In this document: positions 9,140 to 18,543 of the stretch, piece by piece
Layout of the letters: the number at the start of each line of letters is the position of its first letter
Position numbering within the stretch: position 1 is the stretch's first letter
Assembly (NCBI RefSeq): GCF_049727805.1
Contig: NZ_JBCNYA010000003.1
Coordinates: 127,574 to 191,573, forward strand
DNA length: 64,000 nt
From: Frateuria_A sp049727805
GTDB taxonomy: Bacteria > Pseudomonadota > Gammaproteobacteria > Xanthomonadales > Rhodanobacteraceae
Direction: 5' to 3'
Program-made: the position numbers and the translations under genes
Notes under the pieces: generated by a model
The model's input: the letters and a program-made list of their open reading frames with translations, nothing else
Told to the model about the DNA's origin: nothing
The model's database searches: none

Positions 9140-10441
9140 TCAGGTCACGCGTTCCCCGGCCGCCGCGCGGGCGGCCGTGATGTCCTGCGGCGCGGGCTGG
9201 ATGACGAGCCGCCAGCGCCCGGCACCCGCGCGCAGCCGCAGTTGGCGATGCCTTACCAGATAGTCGACCGCCACCGCGGTTGCCGCCAGGCCTGCCAGCG
9301 CGCCGACGCCCAGCGCCCAGCGCGCGCCGTAATGGTCGACGACCCAACCGACAAATGGCGCGCCGATCGGCGTGCCGCCCATGACCACGGCGATACGCAG
9401 CGCCAGCACGCGACCGCGCATGGCGCGTTCGGTGGTGAGCTGCATCATGGAATTGCTGGCGGTCATGAAGGTGAGCGCTGCCAAGCCGACGACGAACAAC
9501 ACCGCGGCGAAAAGATACGGGCCGGGCATCACCGCGGCGACCGCCACGGAGACGCCGAACGCCGCCGCGGCCACGGCCATCAAGACCATGCCCGGGAACG
9601 GGCGACGCGCCGAAAACAGGGCGCCGCACATGGTGCCTGCGGCCATCGCGGAGGTCAGCAGGCCGTACTGGCTGGCGTTGCCATGAAACACGGTCACCGA
9701 CATGGTCGAGATGAAGATGGCGAAGTTGAAGCCGAAGGTTCCCAGCAGGAAAAGCATCACCAGCACGGCGATCAGGTCGGGCCGCTGCCCCACGTAGCGA
9801 AACCCCGCCGACAGGCTTCCGTGCGTACGTTCGGGCCGCGCTTCGGTATGCAGCTCGTGCAGGCGAAGGAACCAGAGCGACACCAGCACGGCGCCGTAGG
9901 AACCGGCGTTGATGAGGAATAACCAACCCTCGCCCACCGCCGCGATCAAGGCGCCCGCCACCGCAGGACCCAACATCCGCGCCGCGTTGAACGATGCCGA
10001 GTTGAGCGCCACGGCATTGGCGAGGACGTCGTCGATGACCAGATCCGATACGAATGCCTGGCGGGCGGGCGCGTCGAACGCGGTGACGCAGCCCAGCAGC
10101 AAAGCAAAGCCGTACACCTGCCACAGCTGCACCACGCCGAAGATCGTGAGCAGGCCAAGCCCCAACGCCAGCACGCCGGCGGCGCCCTGGGTCCACAGCA
10201 GCAACTTGCGCCGATCGAGACGATCGGCAGCCAGGCCTGAGAGCGGCAACAGCAGCAGCGGCGGCCCGAACTGCAGCGCCATCACCGTACCCACCGCCGT
10301 GGCGTTGTGCCGGGTAAGCACGGTAAGCACCAGCCAGTCCTGCCCGATGCGCTGCATCCAGGTGCCCACGTTGGACACCAGCGCACCGGCGGCCCACAGA
10401 CGGTAGTTGTAGCTCCTGAGCGAATCGAACATGCCGTTCAT
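9140..10441 (-). CDS. MFS transporter (EntS-like, MFS_3)
   Basis: 433 aa, about 12 hydrophobic helices. The first cytoplasmic loop carries GLAADRLDRRKLL, the MFS A-motif variant, and the APARQAFVSDLV stretch near residue 145 is typical of the EntS/MFS_3 exporters. It probably pumps out a small molecule; the substrate is unknown and no siderophore genes are nearby. Start chosen at the ATG at 10441 (MNGMFDSLRSYNYRLW); a second ATG nine bases in is also possible. It converges with the EEP hydrolase gene. Confidence 0.88.
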   Translation of the reverse strand: MNGMFDSLRSYNYRLWAAGALVSNVGTWMQRIGQDWLVLTVLTRHNATAVGTVMALQFGPPLLLLPLSGLAADRLDRRKLLLWTQGAAGVLALGLGLLTIFGVVQLWQVYGFALLLGCVTAFDAPARQAFVSDLVIDDVLANAVALNSASFNAARMLGPAVAGALIAAVGEGWLFLINAGSYGAVLVSLWFLRLHELHTEARPERTHGSLSAGFRYVGQRPDLIAVLVMLFLLGTFGFNFAIFISTMSVTVFHGNASQYGLLTSAMAAGTMCGALFSARRPFPGMVLMAVAAAAFGVSVAVAAVMPGPYLFAAVLFVVGLAALTFMTASNSMMQLTTERAMRGRVLALRIAVVMGGTPIGAPFVGWVVDHYGARWALGVGALAGLAATAVAVDYLVRHRQLRLRAGAGRWRLVIQPAPQDITAARAAAGERVT

Positions 10442-10902
10442 TGCGTGCGTGACAACTCCGTCCGGACAAATCGATAAAACGGAACGGATGGATGAGGCCA
10501 AGTGTGTCTGGACCGTCGGCACCCTCCCTGCGGCGTTCCTTGTTTTCGCTGCGGTACGCACGCAAGAGCCATCCGCGCGGAAACCTGGCAATCGGCCGGG
10601 TACACGCGCTTTGCAACGATGTGGATCGTGCGCCGCTTCAACGCACACAACTTACCGGGGGTGGGTGAAACGAGGGGTGAGCGACGACAAGGAAAGCACA
10701 TCCAGAACCTGGGATCTCCTCTGTTTCGCTTGCCGGATCGGCAGGCCGGCCCTGGCCCGGAATGAAAGGAGCGTGGCGCCCCGCGTCGGATGGTGCTGGT
10801 ATGGCGGACGGCCCGCTTGCGTACCCTACAGGGTGGCGCGGCATTCAGTATCCCGGGCGAAAAGCGATGGAACAACGACAGCTTCGATCTGCCCGCCGTG
10901 CG
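10442..10902. other. Intergenic region, no gene seen
   Basis: About 460 bp between the MFS gene start and the end of the next minus-strand gene. Open frames here have no family resemblance and poor starts. It presumably contains the MFS promoter. No operator or RNA gene is recognisable. Confidence 0.5.
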
Positions 10903-11715
10903 TCATGGTCTGCCGACGGCAATGCGGATCGCCTTGCTCCAACTGGGTGCCGCGCGAAGATCCTTCAGCAACCGATGCCATTCGCCGAACACCAGCTTTA
11001 GAGGATGCAGCGTGCCCAGCGGATGCGCCAGACCGTAGCGCAGCGGCTCATGGGGTTGCTCGGTGCGCAGCGTGCCGAAAAGCCGGTCGAACACGATAAG
11101 CACGCCACCGAAATTGCAATCCAGGTACGCGGCGTTGGAACCGTGGTGCACGCGATGATGCGCCGGCGTGTTGAACACCCATTCCAGCGGGCCAAGCCGG
11201 CCCACCGCTTCGGTGTGCAGGAAGAACTGGAAGTGCAGATCGAAGGCCAGCAGCGCTATCACCATGAACGGAGGGAGTCCCGCCAGGATCAGCGGCAAAT
11301 AGAGCAGCCAGCCCAGCGACAGCACGTTGGTCCAGCCCAGTCGCAGCGCCGAAAGAAAGGTCATCTGCTCCGGCGTGTGATGCACCGCGTGCGTGGCCCA
11401 CATCCAGCGCACGTGGTGGCTGGCGCGGTGGTGGACGTAGTAGACGAATTCCACCGCGACAAAGCCGACCAGCCACACGCGCCAGTCGCGCATCGGCCAG
11501 TGGATTGGCGCGAGGCGGCTGGTGAGAGCGAACACACCGCCAAACACCAGCGCGCCCAGCGCACCGCTGATCGCGTTGCCGATGCCGACCAGTATCGAAG
11601 CGCCGGCGCCGCGCAGGTCGTAACCCTTGGCGGTGCTTTCGCGCCAAAACCACTCGATCAGGATGCAGAGCAGCACGATCATTAAAAAGACAGGTGAACG
11701 TCCGAAATGTCTCAT
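10903..11715 (-). CDS. Sterol desaturase/fatty acid hydroxylase family protein
   Basis: 270 aa integral membrane protein. The histidine clusters that bind the di-iron centre are intact: HHRASHH (95-101), HAVHH (109-113), H167 and HHRVHH (186-191). Family members hydroxylate or desaturate lipids using O2. The exact substrate is unknown; in gammaproteobacteria relatives act on fatty acids, sterol-like lipids or carotenoids. The ATG at 11715 was preferred over an in-frame GTG 21 bp upstream. GAGGAG lies upstream but at long spacing. Confidence 0.9.
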   Translation of the reverse strand: MRHFGRSPVFLMIVLLCILIEWFWRESTAKGYDLRGAGASILVGIGNAISGALGALVFGGVFALTSRLAPIHWPMRDWRVWLVGFVAVEFVYYVHHRASHHVRWMWATHAVHHTPEQMTFLSALRLGWTNVLSLGWLLYLPLILAGLPPFMVIALLAFDLHFQFFLHTEAVGRLGPLEWVFNTPAHHRVHHGSNAAYLDCNFGGVLIVFDRLFGTLRTEQPHEPLRYGLAHPLGTLHPLKLVFGEWHRLLKDLRAAPSWSKAIRIAVGRP

Positions 11716-11770
11716 GGTCGGGCCTGCGCTCCTCACGCGCGGCTGTGGCCGCGCTGTTTGTCGTCAACCG

Positions 11771-12055
11771 TCAGCGCGAGGCACGGCGCTGTTTGATGTA
11801 ACTGACGATCTCGGCCGCGGCCAGTTCACCGTCGTGGTCGGTATCGATCTCGTCGAAGTGATCGGCCAGGCGAGGCATGCCTTTTCTGGCTTCGTCACGA
11901 CTGAGCAGACCGTCGTGATTGACATCGGCGGTGTTGAATCGGTCCTTGGCTTTTCCGGCCATCTGCGAATGACCGTCGCCCTGCGCGCAAGCGCTCAATG
12001 AGATCAGGAGCGCAGCCATGGCAGTGGCTGCGATTGTTCTGGTGCCGATGGACAT
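11771..12055 (-). CDS. EF-hand calcium-binding small lipoprotein-like protein
   Basis: 94 aa. Two EF-hand loops are visible, DVNHDGLLSRDE and DTDHDGELAAAE, each with the D-x-D/N-x-D-G spacing for Ca2+. The N-terminus is a signal sequence with LLISLSAC, a plausible lipobox, so the protein may be lipid-anchored. AGGTAAAG precedes the ATG. It lies just upstream of the sterol-desaturase-like gene in the same direction (55 bp), so the two may be cotranscribed. Confidence 0.85.
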   Translation of the reverse strand: MSIGTRTIAATAMAALLISLSACAQGDGHSQMAGKAKDRFNTADVNHDGLLSRDEARKGMPRLADHFDEIDTDHDGELAAAEIVSYIKQRRASR

Positions 12056-12154
12056 GGCTTTACCTGTTGATCGTTACTGAAACCGAACCCCGGCGCTGCA
12101 GAAGATCTGCTCGTCGACTACGCCAAGCAGCCACCAACAACGCTCTCCCACTCT

Positions 12155-12877
12155 CTACTTCTTGCGAGAACGGGTCGGATCCTGCTCGGACACCACGCTG
12201 GTCGCCCACTGGTCCAGCACCTTGTGCAGTGAGCCGAAGGTCACCACGCTCACGCCGTTCTTCTGGCGTCCGATACTTTTTCCATCGTCCTTGCGCGCCG
12301 ATTCGTTCAATACCGTCCCGGTGTGCGCATCGATCGCCTGTACCTCGAGCGTTGCCGAGGCCACTTTCGGTGCACCTAACACGCTGTCCTTCAAGGGCTC
12401 CAGGAGCAGATGGATCGGCAGGAAATCCCATGGCCTCAGGCCTGGGTCCGCGGCCACCACCGACGTGATCGCCACGCGCAGCCGTATGTCGGCTTGTGCA
12501 CCGTCGCTCGCCAGCATCGAGCGCTGTTGCAATTGTTCCCGGATGACGTGATCCAGGTAGGCAAGCAGGCTTGCCTGTGCTTGCGCGCTCAACCCGTTGA
12601 AGTGCGTACCGGCGGGAAAGTACTCGGTCGATACCGCATACGTCGCGCGCGGGTTGGCCGGTTGCGCGGTGATTTGATGCGCGAAGTAGACGTGGCCTTG
12701 CGCATCCCTGGTTTGCCTGAGCTGCGCATAATCCGTCAGGAAGGTTCCATGATCGGGCCTGGTCGCGTGGCTGCAGCCCACGAGTGCGAAAACCATCAGC
12801 ACCGGGCTCAAACCATGGAGACGACGAGATTTGCATCGCTGCGTCGGCCGAACCGCATCAACCCTCCGGCGAAACAT
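12155..12877 (-). CDS. DUF3313-like lipoprotein
   Basis: 240 aa. A lipobox (VFALVGC) follows an unusually long basic n-region, so the mature lipoprotein would begin at the Cys near residue 35. The rest matches the pattern of DUF3313 outer-membrane-associated lipoproteins: DYAQLRQ, then AVAITSVV-like strand pairs and an AIDAHTGTVL turn. Function unknown. Its start overlaps the end of the upstream glycine-zipper gene by about 20 bp, indicating translation coupling. Confidence 0.75.
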   Translation of the reverse strand: MFRRRVDAVRPTQRCKSRRLHGLSPVLMVFALVGCSHATRPDHGTFLTDYAQLRQTRDAQGHVYFAHQITAQPANPRATYAVSTEYFPAGTHFNGLSAQAQASLLAYLDHVIREQLQQRSMLASDGAQADIRLRVAITSVVAADPGLRPWDFLPIHLLLEPLKDSVLGAPKVASATLEVQAIDAHTGTVLNESARKDDGKSIGRQKNGVSVVTFGSLHKVLDQWATSVVSEQDPTRSRKK

Positions 12878-13457
12878 CGATCCGCACCCGCATGCGCGCG
12901 CCGGGGTCGTAGCTCAGACGCGAAGCGTAGACATCGCCGTGGTAGCGGTATTCGACGTCGTAACCCAGGATCTCCGGCTCACCGACCGTCACCACGTCGT
13001 GACAATTCGTGGCCGTCGTTTCATAAGCACTGCGGCGTCCTGCAGCGTTGCCGACCGCAGCGCCGGCGACCGCACCGACCACTGTGGCGGCGGTGCGCCC
13101 GTCGCCCTTGCCTACCGTGCTTCCCAGCACCCCACCGACCACCGCTCCGAGAAGCCCGCTGCCGGGACGGTGGCCTTCCTGCACCACGACCGGCTCATCA
13201 ACGCATTCCTGATGATGCCGCTCCACGCCCGCCGTCGCATAGACCGGACTGACACGCAGTACATCGGCCCAGCCGTAATGAACAGGCGGTGACACTACGC
13301 GGTTCACCACTACGACGGGCGCTGGACGCGAGACAACGACGGGCCGCACCACGCGCGAAACCACCACGGTCGCCGCACGAGCCTGGAAAGCTAAAGGCAG
13401 GACTGCCGACAACAGCAAGGCCTGCGTGATTCGGCGACGGAATGAATCTGCCGGCAT
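12858..13457 (-). CDS. Glycine-zipper surface protein
   Basis: 199 aa with a signal peptide ending FQARA. A repetitive Val/Arg/Pro stretch (about 30-60) is followed by a glycine zipper (GLLGAVVGGVLGS and VVGAVAGAAVGNAAG, about 100-140) like that of Rickettsia 17-kDa-antigen-type envelope proteins. It probably associates with the outer membrane. GAGAGGG precedes the start. It forms an overlapping pair with the downstream DUF3313-like lipoprotein. Confidence 0.82.
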   Translation of the reverse strand: MPADSFRRRITQALLLSAVLPLAFQARAATVVVSRVVRPVVVSRPAPVVVVNRVVSPPVHYGWADVLRVSPVYATAGVERHHQECVDEPVVVQEGHRPGSGLLGAVVGGVLGSTVGKGDGRTAATVVGAVAGAAVGNAAGRRSAYETTATNCHDVVTVGEPEILGYDVEYRYHGDVYASRLSYDPGARMRVRIDVSPEG

Positions 13458-13599
13458 GGTCGATCCCTCTCGTGATATCGAAGCCGCGCATCGAGTGCGC
13501 CGTTGAAAAATATCGATATCGCCGCGCCAACGTGTATCTCGAATTGACGAGCTTGTAAGGAGGTTTTTCCGCTACGCCAGCTGGCAACATGCGCTTGCA

Positions 13600-14075
13600 G
13601 ACTCGATGGTGCGCCGATCGGCTGCGTCAGTACCGGCGTGCGTACGATCACCGCGCCCGGCTGCAAAAACACACCCGTCGCATCATTTCTCGATGGTCGC
13701 CGATCCGCGATCTTCTCGTGGTACCGCACACGATCGGAAGCCACGGCAACTACGACGCGCGTTACCCTTCCCCTTCAGGTATTTCGAGCCACCGTCCAGG
13801 ATGGCGGCGGGTTCGACACCAGCTACCAGCACGTCACCAACAGTTACGACAACACCCCACGCTGGCCGACATGGCGGGCGTCGGCTTCCCGGTGCACGTC
13901 GAGTCACGCAGCCTTTTCAGCCGGACATGGCCGCACCCGCCCCGCCTCGTCCACCCGGAATGGCAGGACGGCAACGCGGTGGTCAATTACGACGGCGCGG
14001 ATCTGGGCAATGGGTGCGAGCTGGTACGAAAACGGGCCTACCCGACCCGGGCGCAGCGGCGGTCGCGGGCGTAAG
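13600..14075 (+). pseudogene. Decayed phosphoethanolamine transferase fragment
   Basis: Pieces match the C-terminal half of the intact protein at 39403-41205 at both DNA and protein level, but in shifting frames. Seen here are PHTIGSHGNYDARYP, then YQHVTNSYDNTP in another frame, then a jump to LADMAGVGFP, SLFSRTWPHPPRLVHPEWQ and YDGADLGNGCELV. The intact gene has IGSHGRYDSRYP, YQRITNSYDNTI, LTDMAGVDFS and YDHAELGNGCELV in one frame. About 250 bp between the second and third blocks are deleted, including the SDHGE metal site, and the N-terminal half is absent. It cannot make an active enzyme. The left edge is approximate. Confidence 0.82.
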
Positions 14076-14133
14076 GCCGACAGCGGCGCAGGCGCCGGTC
14101 ACAGCGCTGCATCCGACCATCGGTTACCCGCGA

Positions 14134-16542
14134 TCACGGCGTGACGTCGAATTCCGCCTGCTGCATCGCCTGCGAGCTGCCGCCGACCCACACCGTGTAG
14201 TGCGTGTGCTCCACGACCTGGCGGCTGTGCACGTCATAGAAGGACAGCTCCGGGAAGCCCAGTTCGAAGCGCAACTGCCGCGACTCGCCCGGCTTGAGCG
14301 TCACACGCTGGAAGCCCTTCAGGCTGCGCACCGGCTGCTCGACGCTGGCGCCCAGGTTGCGCACGTAGAGCTGGGCGACTTCCGTGCCTTCGCGCTTGCC
14401 GGTGTTGGTCAGCGTGGCGGTGACCGTCACCAGCGACCGGGCGTCCGGCCGGTTGGCTTCGGCGAGCGGCAGCGTGCTGCGCGAAACGCGCACGTCGGAG
14501 TAGGCGAAGCTCGTGTAGGTGAGCCCATACCCGAACGGGAACAGTGCATCGTTCGGCACGTCGATGTAGCGCGAGACGAAGCGCGTTTCACCGTCGTTGG
14601 GCGGCCTGGACAGATCGGCGTCGCCGGCCGGGCGGCCGGTCGGGAACTGCGCGTAGTACAGCGGCTCCTGCCCGACCGCGCGCGGGAAGCTCATCGGCAG
14701 CTTGCCGCTGGGCGACACGTCGCCGAACAGCACGTTGGCCAGCGCGTTGCCCGCCTCGGTGCCCGGGAACCACACTGCCATGATCGCCGGCACGTGGCGG
14801 GCGGCCCAGTCCAGCACCAGCGGCCGGCCGGAGAACACCAGCAGCACCACCGGCTTGCCGGTTGCCGCCACTGCCTCCAGCAGCTTCTGCTGGTTGCCCG
14901 GCAGGTCGAGGTGGGCGCGCGAGCCGGCTTCACCGCTCATCTCCGAGGACTCGCCCAGCGCCATGACCACCACGTCGGCCTGGCGCGCCGCCTGCACGGC
15001 AGCGTCGAAACCGGCGGACGAATCGCCCAGGATGTCGGTGCCGTGCGCGAACGACACGTGGCCGCCGCGCTGCTGCATGCGACGTTCCAGTGCCTGGCGC
15101 AGCGTCACCACGTCGGGCGCCTGGTTGCCGCCGCCCCATGCGCCCTGCATCTCGTTGGCGGCATCGGCCAGCGGGCCGATGAGCGCGATCGACTTCACCC
15201 CGCTGCCCAGCGGCAGCACCGCCTTGCCCCCGACCGGCGCGTTGCGCAGCAGCACGAACGATTCCTCGGCCGCACGGCGTACCAGCGGGCGATGCGCGGG
15301 CACCGCGTGCGTCACCTCGGTGCCGTGCGCGTAGGGATGCTCGAACAATCCCAGCGCGAACTTGACCCGCAGCACGCGGCGCACGGCCTCGTCCACCGTG
15401 GCCATCGACAGTTTGTGTTCCTCCAGCAACTTCGGGATCTGCGTGTCGTAGAAGTGGGACATCATGTCCACTTCCACGCCCGCCTCCAGCGCCTTCTTCG
15501 TCGCCGTGGCGGCGTCCAGCGCGATGCCGTGGTGGGTCAGCTCCATCACCGCCGTGTAGTCGCTGACCACGAAGCCGTCGAAGCCCCATTCCTTGCGCAG
15601 GATCTCGTCCATGAGGTACGGATCGGCCGTGGCGGGCACGCCGTTGAGCGCGTTGAACGAGCTCATCATCGTCGCAGCGCCCGCCTCGACCGCGGCCTTG
15701 TACGGCGGCAGGTAGACCTGGCGCAGGCGGATGTCGGACATGTCGGTGGTGTTGTATTCGCGCCCGGCCTCGGCCGCGCCGTAGGCGGCGAAGTGCTTGA
15801 CCGAGGCGGCGACGCTGTCCGGCCTCGACAGGTCGGTGCCCTGATAGCCGCGCACGTAGGCACGCGCCATCGCCGCGCCGAGGTACGGGTCTTCGCCCGC
15901 GCCCTCGGTGGAGCGACCCCAGCGCGCGTCGCGCGAGATGTCGACCATCGGCGAGTAGAACCACTTCACGCCGGCGGTGGTGGCTTCGGTCGCGGCCATG
16001 TGGGAGAGGTCATGGACCAGTGCGGTATCCCATGACGCGGCCAGGCCCAGCGGCACCGGATAGATGGTGCGGTAACCGTGGATCACGTCCGCGCCGAACA
16101 GGATCGGGATGTGCAGGCGGCTGTGCATCGCCGCCTCCTGGAAGGCGCGCGTCTTCTGCGCGCCGATCACGTTGAGCATCGAGCCGAGCCGGCCCTGCTT
16201 CGCCAGCGCCATGGCGTCGACCTGGGTCTTGGTCTCGGGGTTGGCGGCCAGCGCCTTGTCGCCGTTGGCGGTGGTCGGCGCGCTGAAGCCCTGGTCGTTG
16301 TACTGCACGAGCTGGCCGATCTTCTCGTCCAGGGTCATCTGCTGGAGCAGGGCATCGACGCGCCGCTCGATCTCCGGCGAAGCCAGTTGCGCGTTGGGTG
16401 GCGCCACGGCGTTCGGCATCCTGCCGGGCGCCTGCCCGCTCGCCCCGGCCCCGCTCGCCTGGGCATGGACGCCTGCGCAGGCAAACGTGCCCGCCAGCAG
16501 CAGGGTGGCAGGACGCAGGGAGCAAAGGGGCGATCGTTTCAT
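14134..16542 (-). CDS. bglX: GH3 beta-glucosidase/xylosidase (BglX-like, periplasmic)
   Basis: 802 aa. The signal peptide ends at GVHAQ. The GH3 (alpha/beta)8 domain contains KHFAAYGAAEAGREYN and the nucleophile aspartate in GFVVSDYTAVMEL. The second domain carries GESSEMSGEAGSRAHLDLPG, where the acid/base Glu is expected, and a C-terminal fibronectin-III-like domain ends the protein. It hydrolyses beta-linked gluco- or xylo-oligosaccharides in the periplasm. The frame is open far upstream, but only the ATG at 16542 gives a signal peptide. No good Shine-Dalgarno is visible. It is divergent from the GH43-like gene, with an operator between. Confidence 0.92.
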   Translation of the reverse strand: MKRSPLCSLRPATLLLAGTFACAGVHAQASGAGASGQAPGRMPNAVAPPNAQLASPEIERRVDALLQQMTLDEKIGQLVQYNDQGFSAPTTANGDKALAANPETKTQVDAMALAKQGRLGSMLNVIGAQKTRAFQEAAMHSRLHIPILFGADVIHGYRTIYPVPLGLAASWDTALVHDLSHMAATEATTAGVKWFYSPMVDISRDARWGRSTEGAGEDPYLGAAMARAYVRGYQGTDLSRPDSVAASVKHFAAYGAAEAGREYNTTDMSDIRLRQVYLPPYKAAVEAGAATMMSSFNALNGVPATADPYLMDEILRKEWGFDGFVVSDYTAVMELTHHGIALDAATATKKALEAGVEVDMMSHFYDTQIPKLLEEHKLSMATVDEAVRRVLRVKFALGLFEHPYAHGTEVTHAVPAHRPLVRRAAEESFVLLRNAPVGGKAVLPLGSGVKSIALIGPLADAANEMQGAWGGGNQAPDVVTLRQALERRMQQRGGHVSFAHGTDILGDSSAGFDAAVQAARQADVVVMALGESSEMSGEAGSRAHLDLPGNQQKLLEAVAATGKPVVLLVFSGRPLVLDWAARHVPAIMAVWFPGTEAGNALANVLFGDVSPSGKLPMSFPRAVGQEPLYYAQFPTGRPAGDADLSRPPNDGETRFVSRYIDVPNDALFPFGYGLTYTSFAYSDVRVSRSTLPLAEANRPDARSLVTVTATLTNTGKREGTEVAQLYVRNLGASVEQPVRSLKGFQRVTLKPGESRQLRFELGFPELSFYDVHSRQVVEHTHYTVWVGGSSQAMQQAEFDVTP

Positions 16543-16586
16543 GGGGGAGGACTCGAATGCGGGCGGCAGCGCAGCGCCGGAGGGCA

Positions 16587-16600
16587 TGAAAACGTTTACA
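16587..16600. promoter_or_regulatory. LacI-family-type operator between GH3 and GH43 genes
   Basis: TGAAAACGTTTACA is a near-perfect palindrome around central CG (core AAACGTTT at 16590-16597), the classic shape of LacI/GalR-family operators. It lies 45 bp from the GH3 start and about 70 bp from the GH43-like start, so one repressor could control both. No LacI-type gene is in this window. Confidence 0.6.
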
Positions 16601-16668
16601 CGACCGGGGTAGAAAAGCAAAGATTCCGACTCACCGGTGAATTTCCCGTCCAGCCGAGGCCGCATGCC

Positions 16669-18522
16669 ATGCCACACGCCCGCCCTGTCCGTTCTCGTCT
16701 CGCCCTCGCCCTGCTGGTCGCCGGCGGCCTCGTTGCCCCCGCGGCCGGCGCCGCGGTGAACCCGCATGCGCGCACCTGGGCCAACCCGGTCGACGTGGAC
16801 TACCGCTACAACTACGAGCAGATGAACCAGGGCATCTCCTACCGCACCGGCGCCGATCCGGCGGTGGTGCGCTACGGCGACGCCTACTACCTGTTCCTGA
16901 CCCTGGCCGACGGCTACTGGCGCTCCACCGACCTTGTGCATTGGGACTTCGTCAAGCCGGACCGCTGGCCGTTCAACGGCCCGGTCGCGCCAGCCACGCT
17001 GGTCGCCGACGGCAAGCTGTTCCTGATGCAGTCGGCGATGGAGCCGGTGCCGCTGCTCTACTCCACCGACCCCGCGCACGGCCGCTGGAACTTCTGGACC
17101 CGCCTGCTGCCGCCGATTCCCGGCGCCGTCTGGGCCGGCCACGAGAGCGAAATGAAGCCGGGCGACCAGCCGCCCGGCCCGTGGGATCCGGGCCTGTTCC
17201 GCGACGAGGACGGCAAGACCTACCTGTACTGGGATTCGTCGAACGTCTTCCCGATCTATGGCGCGCAGATCGACCTGGCGCTGGACCATGCAGACGAAGG
17301 CGAAGGCAAGCGCGTCACCTTCGCCAGCAGACCTGAGGCCCTGCTGCGCCTGCACCCGGACCAGCACGGCTGGGAGCGCTTCGGCCAGGACCACACCGAC
17401 GAGAGCACCAAGCCGTTCGTCGAGGGCGCCTGGATGAACCGCCACGGCGACACCTACTACCTGCAATACGGCGCGCCGGGCACCGAATTCAACGTCTATG
17501 CCACCGGCGTCTACACCAGCGACAAGCCGCTCGGGCCCTTCCACTACGCGCCCTACAACCCGGTCGGCTACAAGCCCGGCGGCTTCGTGGTCGGCGCCGG
17601 CCACGGTTCCACCTTCGATGACGCCTACGGCAACAGCTGGAACACCGGCACCATGTGGGTGGCGGTGAACTGGAACTTCGAACGGCGCGTCGACCTGTTC
17701 CCGGCCGGCTACCACGACGACGGGCAGATGTGGGTCGACACCCGCTTCGGCGATTTCCCGCAGCGCATGCCCGATCACAAGCTCAAGCCCGGCGAGAGCA
17801 CCTTCACTGGCTGGATGCTGCTGTCCTGGCACAAGCACGCCACCGCCTCATCGCAGCTGCCCGACCACGGGCCGGCCGAGGTCACCGACGAAAACCCGCG
17901 CACCTACTGGGTCGCCGCGCAGAACACACCGGGGCAGACGTTGACCGTCGATCTCGGCGGAATGCGCACCGTGTGCGCGGTGCAGGTCAACTTCACCGAC
18001 TACAAGGCCGGCCGCTACGGCGACGCGCCGGACATCGTCACGCAGTTCAAGCTTGAAGGCTCCACCGACGGCACGCACTGGACCACGCTGGCCGACCTCT
18101 CCCACGAGCAACGTGACCGTCCCAACGCCTACCTGGAGCTCGACCAGCCCGCGCATGTTCGCTACGTGCGCTACGTGCACGGACACGTCGGCGCGAAGTA
18201 CCTGGCGATCTCCGACCTGCGCGTGTTCGGCAATGCGGACGGCGCACCGCCGCCGGCACCGGAACTGGTCTCCGCCACCCGCGATGCGGACGCACGCAAC
18301 GCCGAGATCGCCTGGAAGCCGGTGCCCGGCGCCGTGGGCTACAACGTGCGCTGGGGGCTCGCCGCCGACCGCCTGCACGAGACCTACCAGCGCTTCGCCG
18401 ACCAGCCCACGCACCTGCAGCTTCGCTCGCTCAACAAGGGCGTGCGCTACGTGGTGGCGGTGGAGGCGTTCGACGAGCACGGGGTGTCGAAGCTGTCGCG
18501 GGTGGCGACGCTTCAGCCCTGA
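16669..18522 (+). CDS. GH43-like glycosidase with F5/8C (CBM32-like) and Fn3 domains
   Basis: 617 aa, exported (signal peptide ends VAPAAGA). The five-bladed propeller residues are in order: Asp in RTGADPAVVRYG, Asp in GPWDPGLFRDEDG and Glu in KPFVEGAWM, as in GH43 arabinofuranosidases/xylosidases. Residues around 385-520 form an F5/8 type C (discoidin) domain, and the last 90 residues look like Fn3 (PAPELVSATRD, GYNVRWG, YVVAVEAFDEHG). It probably acts on hemicellulose with the divergent GH3 enzyme. The ribosome site is weak; the start is set by the signal peptide. Confidence 0.87.
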   Translation: MPHARPVRSRLALALLVAGGLVAPAAGAAVNPHARTWANPVDVDYRYNYEQMNQGISYRTGADPAVVRYGDAYYLFLTLADGYWRSTDLVHWDFVKPDRWPFNGPVAPATLVADGKLFLMQSAMEPVPLLYSTDPAHGRWNFWTRLLPPIPGAVWAGHESEMKPGDQPPGPWDPGLFRDEDGKTYLYWDSSNVFPIYGAQIDLALDHADEGEGKRVTFASRPEALLRLHPDQHGWERFGQDHTDESTKPFVEGAWMNRHGDTYYLQYGAPGTEFNVYATGVYTSDKPLGPFHYAPYNPVGYKPGGFVVGAGHGSTFDDAYGNSWNTGTMWVAVNWNFERRVDLFPAGYHDDGQMWVDTRFGDFPQRMPDHKLKPGESTFTGWMLLSWHKHATASSQLPDHGPAEVTDENPRTYWVAAQNTPGQTLTVDLGGMRTVCAVQVNFTDYKAGRYGDAPDIVTQFKLEGSTDGTHWTTLADLSHEQRDRPNAYLELDQPAHVRYVRYVHGHVGAKYLAISDLRVFGNADGAPPPAPELVSATRDADARNAEIAWKPVPGAVGYNVRWGLAADRLHETYQRFADQPTHLQLRSLNKGVRYVVAVEAFDEHGVSKLSRVATLQP

Positions 18523-18543
18523 CGCGGTGACCCGCGTCTTCGA

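Noticed and set aside
13606..16035. 809-codon open frame on the plus strand
   Set aside because: It runs over the phosphoethanolamine transferase relic and then antisense to the GH3 gene. The composition is typical of a GC-rich shadow frame.
16543..17838. N-terminal extension of the GH3 frame by 432 codons
   Set aside because: It would be antisense to the GH43-like gene, and the signal peptide at 16542 shows where the protein starts.
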